From a virus, in the IMG/VR virus record IMGVR_UViG_3300023063_000004, positions 1 through 47,187 of that record: a DNA stretch of 47,187 bases; one strand, given 5' to 3'. Every line of letters begins with the position of its first letter. Position 1 is the stretch's first letter. Of this stretch, positions 15,917 through 22,877 are shown one piece after another. Under the pieces are notes generated by a model. That model was not told where the DNA came from, did no database searches, and worked only from the letters and a program-made list of their open reading frames with translations. The position numbers and the translations under genes were made by a program.

Positions 15917-16148
15917 TTTTATCCCCAAATACCAAATAGTCAATTGATACGCCGAGCACGACCGATATATTTTTCAGTGTCGACATGAGCGGATTAACCG
16001 TACGGTTCGCTTCCAAATATTCGTACGTGTTGGCCGCAATGTTGCACTTTTTAGCGGTCTGCCACGATCCGTAACCCTTCGCCTTACGTGCCGCTCGTAT
16101 TCGTCCGCCCATCGTCTGGGAGTCTCGCTCCGCCCGCTCTTGTGTCAC
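15894..16148 (-). CDS. Cro/C1-type helix-turn-helix regulator, about 84 residues
   Basis: The core RIRAARKAKGYGSWQTAKKC, then NTYEYLEANRTVNPLMSTL, then LGVSIDYLVFG is a full XRE-type HTH followed by the usual closing helix. The start is uncertain: GTG 16148 has GGGGTT at good spacing, while ATG 16112 gives less overlap with the gene 16084-16302. It has no C-terminal effector domain. It is a candidate for an early-to-late switch protein; target sites are unknown. Confidence 0.75.
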   Translation of the reverse strand: MTQERAERDSQTMGGRIRAARKAKGYGSWQTAKKCNIAANTYEYLEANRTVNPLMSTLKNISVVLGVSIDYLVFGDKNANDHTA

Positions 16149-16302
16149 GGTATAACCCCGTTGGATGTTGTTCAACGGCGCGATGCCACGCGAACCAACC
16201 GGGTTCACCTTGCCGTTTAAATCGATTAAATAGAACCCCATCATCGCGCCGCGCGTACTGTCGGTCGCGTCCGTTGCCAGTTGTGTAGATGGGGGCTGTC
16301 AT
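16084..16302 (-). CDS. Hypothetical 72-residue phage protein
   Basis: The ATG at 16302 starts 1 base after the preceding stop (TAACATG). The sequence, rich in Arg, Gly and Trp, is basic and could bind nucleic acid. Its end overlaps the regulator gene in another frame, which lowers confidence. Confidence 0.5.
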   Translation of the reverse strand: MTAPIYTTGNGRDRQYARRDDGVLFNRFKRQGEPGWFAWHRAVEQHPTGLYRDTRAGGARLPDDGRTNTSGT

Positions 16303-16303
16303 G

Positions 16304-16465
16304 TTACGGCATTGGCCGAATGACAGCCGAGGCAATGCCGAGCGTCTTATCGTCAAGCTTCTTATTGACGTATTCAAGCGCTGCTTCCTTGCTAGCGGCT
16401 TGATGATACGACTTGACCATCTCGCCATCGAGAAGTTTCATTTTGATAGTAACGGAAAATTTCAC
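16304..16465 (-). CDS. Hypothetical 53-residue protein, GTG start
   Basis: The GTG at 16465 overlaps the TGA of the membrane-protein gene (GTGA), with GGTGAT upstream. It has an N-terminal strand (VKFSVTIKMKLLDG) followed by an Ala/Lys helix, a compact alpha-beta pattern. Not recognised. Confidence 0.65.
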   Translation of the reverse strand: MKFSVTIKMKLLDGEMVKSYHQAASKEAALEYVNKKLDDKTLGIASAVIRPMP

Positions 16466-16638
16466 AGCATCACCAGATTATTAATAAATACAACCGCACC
16501 TAAGAAGCCGACAATAACCGCGTCGACCACGCATACGATAATGCCGCACGCCCCAAACCCGCTGATATGCGTACAGACGATCGTAACAACGGCCAGCAGT
16601 ATCAGCAGGGCAAGCGCAAAGAGAAAAGTTTTGTACAT
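16462..16638 (-). CDS. Small membrane protein, 58 residues
   Basis: MYKTFLFALALLILLAVVTI begins the first hydrophobic segment and residues 28-55 form a second, so two transmembrane helices are likely in the inner membrane. The start at 16638 is 2 bases beyond the upstream stop. It might be an accessory holin or antiholin or an exclusion protein; nothing decides. Confidence 0.65.
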   Translation of the reverse strand: MYKTFLFALALLILLAVVTIVCTHISGFGACGIIVCVVDAVIVGFLGAVVFINNLVML

Positions 16639-16640
16639 GG

Positions 16641-17261
16641 CTAATAGTCCCAGACGATGCACGCGGCGGGCTTATTCTTTCCGTAGCGTTGGAACAGTCG
16701 ACGTAAATCCTTAACCGCATCAGCATACGATGCGCACGAACTATAAAGCCCATGTTCAACAGTTCGAACCCGCCATGCCTGCCGAGGACGTATGGCACGA
16801 CCAAACTGTTGAACGTATAATGCGGGCGGCTTGTAATAGTCTGGAACATGGATCGGATTTGATAAATCAAGATCAGCGACTAATTTAACGCTAGCCGAAT
16901 CGAACGCAAGCTTATCCAAATGTTCGCCGGTTGCCGTAACAGGCACCATCTTTTCAGTAACCGATTGCAATTCGGCCTCACACGCTGCATCTTGAGCGCT
17001 ATATTCCGATACTAGCGTAACCGGCACACCATCGAGCGGTTTAGCAGATACAAGCGGCCCATGTGTGATCGTCACAACGTCTGAAACCTTTAACCCACGT
17101 CCTACGCGCAACCGCGCCATTTCGTTATAGATCGCTTCATACCCGGCGCGCTCGAACTGATCGCCGTTACGGGCATCGGTAACGGTGTAATGCTTGCCGG
17201 TCTTGACGATGTTGAAGCCGTTATCTTCGGCGTACTGTTTTGCTTTTTCTGAGGGGGTCAT
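16641..17261 (-). CDS. Hypothetical 206-residue phage protein with DLDLSNP...PDYYK motif
   Basis: The start at 17261 is 1 base after the stop of the 26-residue gene, with AAGG upstream. The N-terminus (residues 1-50) is a small alpha-beta unit. Around residue 130 stands ADLDLSNPIHVPDYYK, shared at protein and DNA level with the tailspike near 9217-9260. The C-terminus is basic. Function unknown. Confidence 0.7.
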   Translation of the reverse strand: MTPSEKAKQYAEDNGFNIVKTGKHYTVTDARNGDQFERAGYEAIYNEMARLRVGRGLKVSDVVTITHGPLVSAKPLDGVPVTLVSEYSAQDAACEAELQSVTEKMVPVTATGEHLDKLAFDSASVKLVADLDLSNPIHVPDYYKPPALYVQQFGRAIRPRQAWRVRTVEHGLYSSCASYADAVKDLRRLFQRYGKNKPAACIVWDY

Positions 17262-17262
17262 T

Positions 17263-17343
17263 TTAATAGCCTTGATTGCACGCCGCCAGCCACAACATTG
17301 AAAATATGGCAATGACGGCAAAGTTGAGAACGATGCGAAGCAC
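17263..17343 (-). CDS. Tiny membrane or lipoprotein-like peptide, 26 residues
   Basis: The GTG at 17343 comes 1 base after the upstream TAG (TAGCGTG). The product is one hydrophobic segment ending LAAC, which looks like a lipobox, then NQGY. Too short for a usual lipoprotein; it may be a small membrane peptide. The start has no strong ribosome site. Confidence 0.45.
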   Translation of the reverse strand: MLRIVLNFAVIAIFSMLWLAACNQGY

Positions 17344-17344
17344 G

Positions 17345-17500
17345 CTACATGCTCGCGTTGCTGGAATTGCAACCACTTCCCGACGCGACGTATCCGCTGC
17401 TATGTCCGTGGATACCGTGCCCATCCGATTCAACCCATGCCGCACCGCCACCAACGCCAAGTGCTGCAATGAGTGCCCAAATTAGCCAAGCTGGAATCAT
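17345..17500 (-). CDS. Small membrane-anchored or secreted protein, 51 residues
   Basis: The ATG at 17500 follows a strong CGGAGG. Residues 2-21 (MIPAWLIWALIAALGVGGG) are hydrophobic, then comes a Gly/Ser/His-rich tail with one Cys. The likely topology is an N-terminal anchor with a periplasmic tail. Function unknown. Confidence 0.65.
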   Translation of the reverse strand: MIPAWLIWALIAALGVGGGAAWVESDGHGIHGHSSGYVASGSGCNSSNASM

Positions 17501-17518
17501 GATATAACCTCCGTTTCG

Positions 17519-17587
17519 TTAGATGCCTGAAGTATCGATTTCACCGCTGTTAAACCAATCAACAAGTGCCTGAATGATGCGTTTCAT
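17519..17587 (-). CDS. Micro-ORF, 22 residues
   Basis: The ATG at 17587 follows TAGGAGACAG, a good ribosome site, and is the first start after the promoter at 17612-17640. The peptide is amphipathic (MKRIIQALVDWFNSGEIDTS). It may be a real micro-protein or a leader. Confidence 0.5.
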   Translation of the reverse strand: MKRIIQALVDWFNSGEIDTSGI

Positions 17588-17611
17588 GTCTGTCTCCTAG
17601 TCAATGAAGTA

Positions 17612-17640
17612 ATAGTAAACCGTTAATAACGGTTTGACAA
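17612..17640 (-). promoter_or_regulatory. Promoter with perfect palindromic operator spacer
   Basis: Minus strand: -35 TTGTCA, spacer AACCGTTATTAACGGTT (17618-17634), -10 TACTAT. It lies between the terminator of the TetR-like gene and the micro-ORF, and would drive the long run of small genes from 17587 to 14457. Confidence 0.78.
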
Positions 17641-17648
17641 GCTATAGA

Positions 17649-17672
17649 CAAAAATAAACCCGCCGTAGCGGG
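17649..17672 (-). terminator. Intrinsic terminator after the TetR-like gene
   Basis: Minus strand: CCCGC, loop TACG, GCGGG, then TTTATTTTTG. It isolates the helicase/nuclease/TetR unit from the next promoter. Confidence 0.85.
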
Positions 17673-17680
17673 GGTAGATA

Positions 17681-17995
17681 TTACGGCGCAGACTGCAATG
17701 CTTTTATCTGCCGTTCCACTCGTTTTGTCAGTTCCGGCGACATAGTCGGCAGTTCGTACATAGCTGCACATTGCGCCAGCGTCTTGGCATCCCCATCGAC
17801 ATGCGCCGCTGCTATCACTTCGGCCCGCATACCCTCACGCCCGTCGAAGTAGCGATTGATCAAGCCGTCAGTAACGCCACATGCGCGTGCAAGTGCGGCA
17901 CGAGTGAGCTTTTTGATACCCTGCGTCTTGGCAATGATGTAAGCCGCCTCCAATAGTTGTTTTTTACGCGTTGTCGCGTCCATTCGTTCAGCCAT
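17681..17995 (-). CDS. TetR-like mini-regulator (DNA-binding domain only), 104 residues
   Basis: Residues 5-50 (TTRKKQLLEAAYIIAKTQG, then LTRAALARACGVTDGLINRYF) have the form of the TetR N-terminal domain, with the helix-turn-helix ending in the usual aromatic Y-F before a glycine. The large ligand-binding half of TetR proteins is missing; only about 50 further residues follow. A degenerate copy of the repeated palindrome lies upstream at 18009-18025. It is the leading candidate for the protein that binds the promoter-spacer operators; this is inference. Confidence 0.75.
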   Translation of the reverse strand: MAERMDATTRKKQLLEAAYIIAKTQGIKKLTRAALARACGVTDGLINRYFDGREGMRAEVIAAAHVDGDAKTLAQCAAMYELPTMSPELTKRVERQIKALQSAP

Positions 17996-18008
17996 GATCG
18001 TAATCGCC

Positions 18009-18025
18009 TATAGTTAATAACAGTT
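18009..18025 (-). promoter_or_regulatory. Operator copy upstream of the TetR-like gene
   Basis: AACTGTTATTAACTATA (minus strand) matches the repeated palindrome with changes mainly in the right half. The flanking hexamers in the standard positions (CCGACC and GGCGAT) are poor, so it may act as an autoregulatory site for readthrough or a weak promoter. Confidence 0.5.
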
Positions 18026-18037
18026 GGTCGGAGCATA

Positions 18038-18529
18038 TCATAGGGTGCCCGGTCCTGTACAGAAACAAGCGTCCGCCCCATCCGCAATAGCTAGTTCCAT
18101 AAAGGCCAATTGCGCGCGCTCATGCTCCGTACCGCTAAATTGCCAATCTTCCGGCTTCATTTCACGCAAGACCGTCTGCGCCACAAGCGATCCGACCATA
18201 TGATCACGGATAAGCGTCGGACGCCAGCCGATCAGATCCGGCGACTTGAGCACTTCATTAACGGCCGCACTTGTATTGCCCAGGCCGAACCTGACTAAAC
18301 GTCCGTCCTTATCTTTCAATGCGCCGCTATTGTTGCGAAATAGACGCACACCTTTACGCGGTGCTTCGAGCGTTACTAGATCCTGTTGCCGTGCTTCACT
18401 ACCCGGCTTGTGGTGCTCGCCGGATGTCTGGTAGTCCATCGATAGCGGACCTGTGCCCAGGTGATGTTCAAGGTCTAGTAATGCTTCCATCGGGATATGC
18501 CACTTTGCCGCCCAGGTACGTAGTTTCAT
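18038..18529 (-). CDS. VRR-NUC domain nuclease
   Basis: 163 residues; ATGA overlap with the upstream gene. The order SEARQQ (near residue 44), RNNSGA (near 66), SPDLIGW (near 96) and REMKPEDW (near 122) fits the VRR-NUC fold, a PD-(D/E)XK relative with Holliday-junction or flap activity. It probably resolves replication or recombination intermediates. Residues 1-40 look like a short extension. Confidence 0.82.
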   Translation of the reverse strand: MKLRTWAAKWHIPMEALLDLEHHLGTGPLSMDYQTSGEHHKPGSEARQQDLVTLEAPRKGVRLFRNNSGALKDKDGRLVRFGLGNTSAAVNEVLKSPDLIGWRPTLIRDHMVGSLVAQTVLREMKPEDWQFSGTEHERAQLAFMELAIADGADACFCTGPGTL

Positions 18530-18807
18530 TTGACCACCGACAGCCGTACACGTTCCTGCATGGATGGGCGAGCGGCGCGGCGTTGGCGCGGACTGGCGCG
18601 GCCGTACCCTTCGGCCTCACGTAATAACGGCGCAGGATCGGGCGGTATTACGATATCAAGCGCTTTAATCTGCGTATCCAGTTCGGCAAGCTTGAGCATG
18701 CCCGCGTTGTATTGATCTGGATTTTTGAAGGTTTGCGCGATCTTATATTTTAGCTGGCGGCGTAACGTCAATAAGTGCTTGACCAGCGTATCCCGTGCTT
18801 TAGTCAT
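18526..18807 (-). CDS. Hypothetical basic helical protein, 93 residues
   Basis: The start at 18807 (MTKARDTL) follows GGAAGTC and overlaps the helicase end by 8 bases. Lys/Arg/Leu-rich, with helices in the first 60 residues and a basic tail (RRAARPSMQERVRLSVVK). It sits between helicase and nuclease, so a replication accessory is plausible. Confidence 0.65.
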   Translation of the reverse strand: MTKARDTLVKHLLTLRRQLKYKIAQTFKNPDQYNAGMLKLAELDTQIKALDIVIPPDPAPLLREAEGYGRASPRQRRAARPSMQERVRLSVVK

Positions 18808-20551
18808 AACTGACTTCCATTTCGTTATTAATGGTTGTGATAATACCACGGGCATTAAGGTCCGCAATGATCTTCTCGCGCAATGCGGTGCCGTCCGATT
18901 CGTTTAGGGTCTTTGCAGCAAGCACATCTATGCCGAACGTCAAATAAAACCGCTTGTAGTTCACTTGGTTGCCTGCATCAGGGTACGATCCCGCCCACCA
19001 TGCCATGGCGTCCCGTAAGTGATATTGTGCCCGTTGACGGTTGCGATGGTTTGCGATGAACGGTAGGCGCGGCACACCGTACGGTACGACCGGCTCAGCA
19101 TCGATACGTGCAATTTCACCGCGATACTTAGCGAGCAATAACGGATCGATTAGGGTAATGTCACCATCAACCGTATTTGCGCCGGATCGATCCGAAGGTA
19201 ACGGCGGTGCAGTTCCGCAGTAGGGGCACTCTGTAAAGAACCGTTCGTATGGTTTGGCGCATTTGACATTCAGACATACGCGCATCGGTATGCCGTCCGA
19301 CTTGCCCCTCGACTGGCGGGTCGCAAGCTTCCATACGCGCGGCTTATCGGGCGGCCCTTCGTGACGATAAAAGTTACCAGCATGATCGAAGATGTATGCA
19401 AACGGCTTACCGCTATTTTCTATAAAATATTTGCGTTGTTCGACGGTGTAGGTATCCCAGGCACCGGCAAGTAACTTACTGATCATCAGACGTAGCGCGC
19501 GGCCCCACTGTTGCGAGTACAGCGAAAAACTGGCGGTAGGTCTTGCAAAACTTACGCATTCTATGGCAGGCAAATCGAACCCTTCGCCAAATAGATCGAC
19601 GTTCACAAGTTGCAATAATTCTCGGTTGCGGAAACGCTTGATGATCGCGCGACGGTCCGAATCTTCCGTATCACTCGTGACAAGTGCGGCCGGTACGCCA
19701 GCTAAATTAAATGCGGCGGTAATTTCAGTAGCGTGTGCAATATCGACAGCGAACGTAACGCCTAGCCGCCCCATCGCATATTTGATGTAGGTTTGTACAA
19801 CATCACCAACGATGCTATTAGATGCGTGAACGGCGTCGCGCAGCTGCGACATGTTGTAGTCACCGTCTGCCGCGATCTTGACGCCCTCTAGATGTAGATC
19901 TTTAGGAGGTATCGCATAGACTTTATAGTCTGTCAGATATGCGTTATCAATCAACCATCGCATCGGCGGACCTTCGACCAACACATCCGCAATACCATCA
20001 CCTTCACGCCCTAATGACTTACCGTCAGCGCGGATCGGTGTAGCAGTGGGTAACAGTCCGATTGCATTGGGGAACATCGCGCGAGCGCGCCCCCACTTGT
20101 TATCACGTAGCACGTGATGCGCTTCGTCTATATGAACCATGCCGACTTTGGCCAGCCAATCGCTTAATACGTCATGACGGCGCACGATCGTATCAACGCT
20201 TGCCACGCGCCAGGGGGACCGGGCATTGTAGAATGTGCGTCCTAGCTCATCCATGTGCGCGTCGACAATGCCGCGTATCGTCTTTTGTGGCGCAATGATG
20301 TCGTGCGGAATATCCTCGCGCGCTAACTGTATGGACATTTGCCCGACAAGTTCGCTACGGTGCGCCATTGAGCAACCGCCCGCTAGGTGCGGCTTACGCG
20401 GCCTAACTATATGATCTTTGGCGATTGATCCCATAACAACGGTCTTGCCGCTTCCCGTTGCACTCTGAAACATGACATCTTCGGCCCCGTTATCCCATGC
20501 GGCATTGGCGCTATCTTTAATTTCTTGCTGGAAGCCGCGTAAAACACTCAT
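18800..20551 (-). CDS. DEAD/DEAH-box (SF2) helicase with zinc motif
   Basis: 583 residues. Walker A SATGSGKT (30-37), DEAH box IDEAHH (141-146), TATP (169-172) and motif VI QQWGRALR (347-354) give a complete SF2 helicase of the type II restriction/recombination-like class. A C-x5-C and CxxC zinc site follows (425, 431, 442, 445). It would unwind DNA in phage replication. The upstream region is shared with a divergent gene and an operator. Confidence 0.92.
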   Translation of the reverse strand: MSVLRGFQQEIKDSANAAWDNGAEDVMFQSATGSGKTVVMGSIAKDHIVRPRKPHLAGGCSMAHRSELVGQMSIQLAREDIPHDIIAPQKTIRGIVDAHMDELGRTFYNARSPWRVASVDTIVRRHDVLSDWLAKVGMVHIDEAHHVLRDNKWGRARAMFPNAIGLLPTATPIRADGKSLGREGDGIADVLVEGPPMRWLIDNAYLTDYKVYAIPPKDLHLEGVKIAADGDYNMSQLRDAVHASNSIVGDVVQTYIKYAMGRLGVTFAVDIAHATEITAAFNLAGVPAALVTSDTEDSDRRAIIKRFRNRELLQLVNVDLFGEGFDLPAIECVSFARPTASFSLYSQQWGRALRLMISKLLAGAWDTYTVEQRKYFIENSGKPFAYIFDHAGNFYRHEGPPDKPRVWKLATRQSRGKSDGIPMRVCLNVKCAKPYERFFTECPYCGTAPPLPSDRSGANTVDGDITLIDPLLLAKYRGEIARIDAEPVVPYGVPRLPFIANHRNRQRAQYHLRDAMAWWAGSYPDAGNQVNYKRFYLTFGIDVLAAKTLNESDGTALREKIIADLNARGIITTINNEMEVSYD

Positions 20552-20564
20552 CGTTAATTCCCTA

Positions 20565-20593
20565 TTGCTAAACCGTTAATAACAGTTTAGCAT
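20565..20593. promoter_or_regulatory. Divergent promoter region with one palindromic operator
   Basis: Plus strand: -35 TTGCTA, spacer AACCGTTAATAACAGTT (20571-20587), -10 TAGCAT, facing the gene at 20630. On the minus strand the same palindrome is flanked by ATGCTA and TAGCAA, facing the helicase gene. One site could thus control both replication operons; the minus promoter looks weaker. Confidence 0.7.
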
Positions 20594-20629
20594 ACGTTCC
20601 GTAGCAGCAAACAACCAAAAGGAAAATGT

Positions 20630-21733
20630 ATGACACCCTCCCTCATGTTTTCGTTTCCGTACACCGTCGAAGCCCGTACCGCTATCGATGCTGTTGCGGA
20701 CCATTTTGGCTTGAAAGTGCAGATCATGTCGGACGTATTGGAATCCGAAGTCGCACGCGTTGCAGCGGCATTCGCTAACGTCACACCGGCCGGACTGCCG
20801 CCAGAGCCTGATGCGCCGGTTACGCCGGTTAATACCGCACCGCCCGCCGATTTACCTCCTTCACCGCCAGCAGGCGGTATTGATGTCGACTCGACCGGCC
20901 TGCCATGGGATATGCGCATCCACTCGAAGCCAGCTAGCAAAGGCGACAAGACTGGTATCTGGCGCAAAAAGCGCGGCGTAACGGTCGAAGAGACAAAGCG
21001 TGTCGAATCGGAACTTCGCGCCATCGGAAATATCGGTGCACCCGTATCGCATGCAACGCTTGCTGCGTCGACTGGCAATGTCGCGCCAAAGGGTGATAAG
21101 AGTAACGCCATCACTTACGCCCATAACAAAGCGGTCGAAGTGTGCGGCGCGATGCCCTTCAGCGAATCGACGTTAAACGACTTACTTTCCGGGAAGATGA
21201 CGAATCTCACGACCGAGCAATCCGACTGGTATGCTGCGTACTTTGCGCGGCGCGGCGTTGAATACCGCAACTACGTCAATAACAGCGCGGCCGTAACGGT
21301 TGAACTCGATGCAACGCGCTTGCCGCACGATCCGAGTATGCATGTGTCGCCGCCCGTGAAAGATGATTTGGGTATCTGGGTACAGCGTACGGATGTAACG
21401 CCACAAGCCAAGCTTGAAACGATGGCCGAAGCGCGTACCGTAACACCTGGATTACCACCGGCACCGCCCGCGCCGCCAGCCACGCAACCCGGTCTGCCAC
21501 CTGCACCACCACAAGTAACACCCGCTGAAGCAACCCAATCATTCGTGCAGTTCATCCAATGGATCGCGCAGAATAAAGTTGGCGGACGTATCACCGACAC
21601 GATGACGGCGGATCTGATGAAAACGCATGGCTTTGTTGATACGACTGGCTTTGGTAGCGTAGCGCTTGTATCAGGTCGCGCGGATTGGTTGCCGTTCTTC
21701 GTTGGCGAATTCCAGAAGATGGGTGCTATCTAA
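20630..21733 (+). CDS. LPWD-repeat replication-associated protein, 367 residues
   Basis: The start at 20630 follows AAAAGGAAAA. Proline-rich linkers join a unit with GLPWDMRIHS and IWRKKRGV (near 88-120) to a degenerate second copy, RLPHDPSMHV and IWVQRTDV (near 227-255). The C-terminal 60 residues are helical. From memory, LPWD-type units occur in phage proteins beside recombination and replication genes. It is the first gene of the plus-strand replication operon, probably DNA-interacting; function not proven. Confidence 0.65.
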   Translation: MTPSLMFSFPYTVEARTAIDAVADHFGLKVQIMSDVLESEVARVAAAFANVTPAGLPPEPDAPVTPVNTAPPADLPPSPPAGGIDVDSTGLPWDMRIHSKPASKGDKTGIWRKKRGVTVEETKRVESELRAIGNIGAPVSHATLAASTGNVAPKGDKSNAITYAHNKAVEVCGAMPFSESTLNDLLSGKMTNLTTEQSDWYAAYFARRGVEYRNYVNNSAAVTVELDATRLPHDPSMHVSPPVKDDLGIWVQRTDVTPQAKLETMAEARTVTPGLPPAPPAPPATQPGLPPAPPQVTPAEATQSFVQFIQWIAQNKVGGRITDTMTADLMKTHGFVDTTGFGSVALVSGRADWLPFFVGEFQKMGAI

Positions 21734-21734
21734 A

Positions 21735-22874
21735 ATGGCTGATGAAAGCCCGTTCTTATTGCGGCTTTCAGGTGCCGCATCATGGGTTCGATGTGCGGCG
21801 AACCCCATGATGAACAAGCGCCCCGAAGCGCTACAGTTAGAGGCGCTAGGGGATACCACCGTACGTGACGAAGGTACAGCGATGCATTGGGCGGCGCAGA
21901 CGTTGGCGTCCGGTATTGATGCGGTTGTGGTCGGTACGGTTGCGCCTAACGGCATCGCCATTGATGATGAGTTGCTGGACGGCGCACTGTACTACCTTGA
22001 TGTATTGCGTGAGTATGACGTACCGAAATGGGAGATCGAACAGCAGTTAAGCGCGCCATCGATTCACCGGCAATGCGGCGGCACGCCAGATGCGTATGGC
22101 CTTAACTATGCGCGTAAGCATGTTTATGAGGCGGATTTAAAAGGCGGATATGTGAACGTCGAAGTATTTCCGAATGGTCAACTGATCGGCTACAGTTCGG
22201 CGATATTCGATAAGTATCCTGAAATTGATGATAATTGGAAAATAACGTTCGTCATCATTCAGCCGCGCTCCTACCATCGTGACGGTCCCGTACGCGAATA
22301 TACGACGACGTTCGGCATGTTGCGTGAGCATTGGAATGCATTGCGCGGTGCGGCGGAACGTGCAGTGAGTGCCAATGCGCCTGCCACGGCGGGGGATCAA
22401 TGCACGAACTGTAATGCACGTCATGTATGTTCGGTTGCGCTTGAGGCGAGCGCTAATATGTGTGAGCTATCAGGTGAACCGGAAATTGTGGCACTTACTG
22501 ATGCTGCGCTCGACTATGAATTGTTGCGCTTGCAAGCGGCGGAACGTCTCATTAAGGCGCGACTTACCGGTCTTACATCGTACGCGGCGCACATGATAAA
22601 GCGCGGCGCATCATTGCCGCATTTCGTAATGGAGCGCGGTTCCGGCCGGTTGCATTGGGTCGAAGGAAAGGAAAAGGAGGCAATAGCGTTAGGTGATATG
22701 TTCGGTAAAAACCTGCGCAAAGATGAAAAAGCAATAACCCCGCTTCAGGCATCAAAAATTATCGATCCGGCATTAGTCGCGGCATACTCGGAACGTAAGC
22801 CCGGCGAAGTCAAGCTAACGCGATTCGACGCTAACAAGGTCGCTAAAGCATTTTCTAATTTAAAAGTGGAGTAG
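21735..22874 (+). CDS. DUF2800-type PD-(D/E)XK nuclease
   Basis: 379 residues; the ATG at 21735 comes 1 base after the preceding stop. The core GTPDAYG followed by EADLKGG gives the D...ExDxK catalytic pattern of Cas4/RecB-like nucleases, and CTNCNARHVC (about residues 223-232) may hold a metal or iron-sulfur site. DUF2800 proteins are usually found beside DUF2815 proteins and phage polymerases, as here. Likely role: end processing in recombination-linked replication. Confidence 0.85.
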   Translation: MADESPFLLRLSGAASWVRCAANPMMNKRPEALQLEALGDTTVRDEGTAMHWAAQTLASGIDAVVVGTVAPNGIAIDDELLDGALYYLDVLREYDVPKWEIEQQLSAPSIHRQCGGTPDAYGLNYARKHVYEADLKGGYVNVEVFPNGQLIGYSSAIFDKYPEIDDNWKITFVIIQPRSYHRDGPVREYTTTFGMLREHWNALRGAAERAVSANAPATAGDQCTNCNARHVCSVALEASANMCELSGEPEIVALTDAALDYELLRLQAAERLIKARLTGLTSYAAHMIKRGASLPHFVMERGSGRLHWVEGKEKEAIALGDMFGKNLRKDEKAITPLQASKIIDPALVAAYSERKPGEVKLTRFDANKVAKAFSNLKVE

Positions 22875-22877
22875 CAC

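Noticed and set aside
18822-18836. Operator-like CGTTATTAATGG inside the helicase gene end
   Set aside because: Encodes helicase residues TINNE, has no flanking promoter hexamers and only partial palindrome symmetry.
21182-21542. Minus-strand frames within the replication operon
   Set aside because: Shadows of the proline-rich repeat sequence in the 20630-21733 gene.
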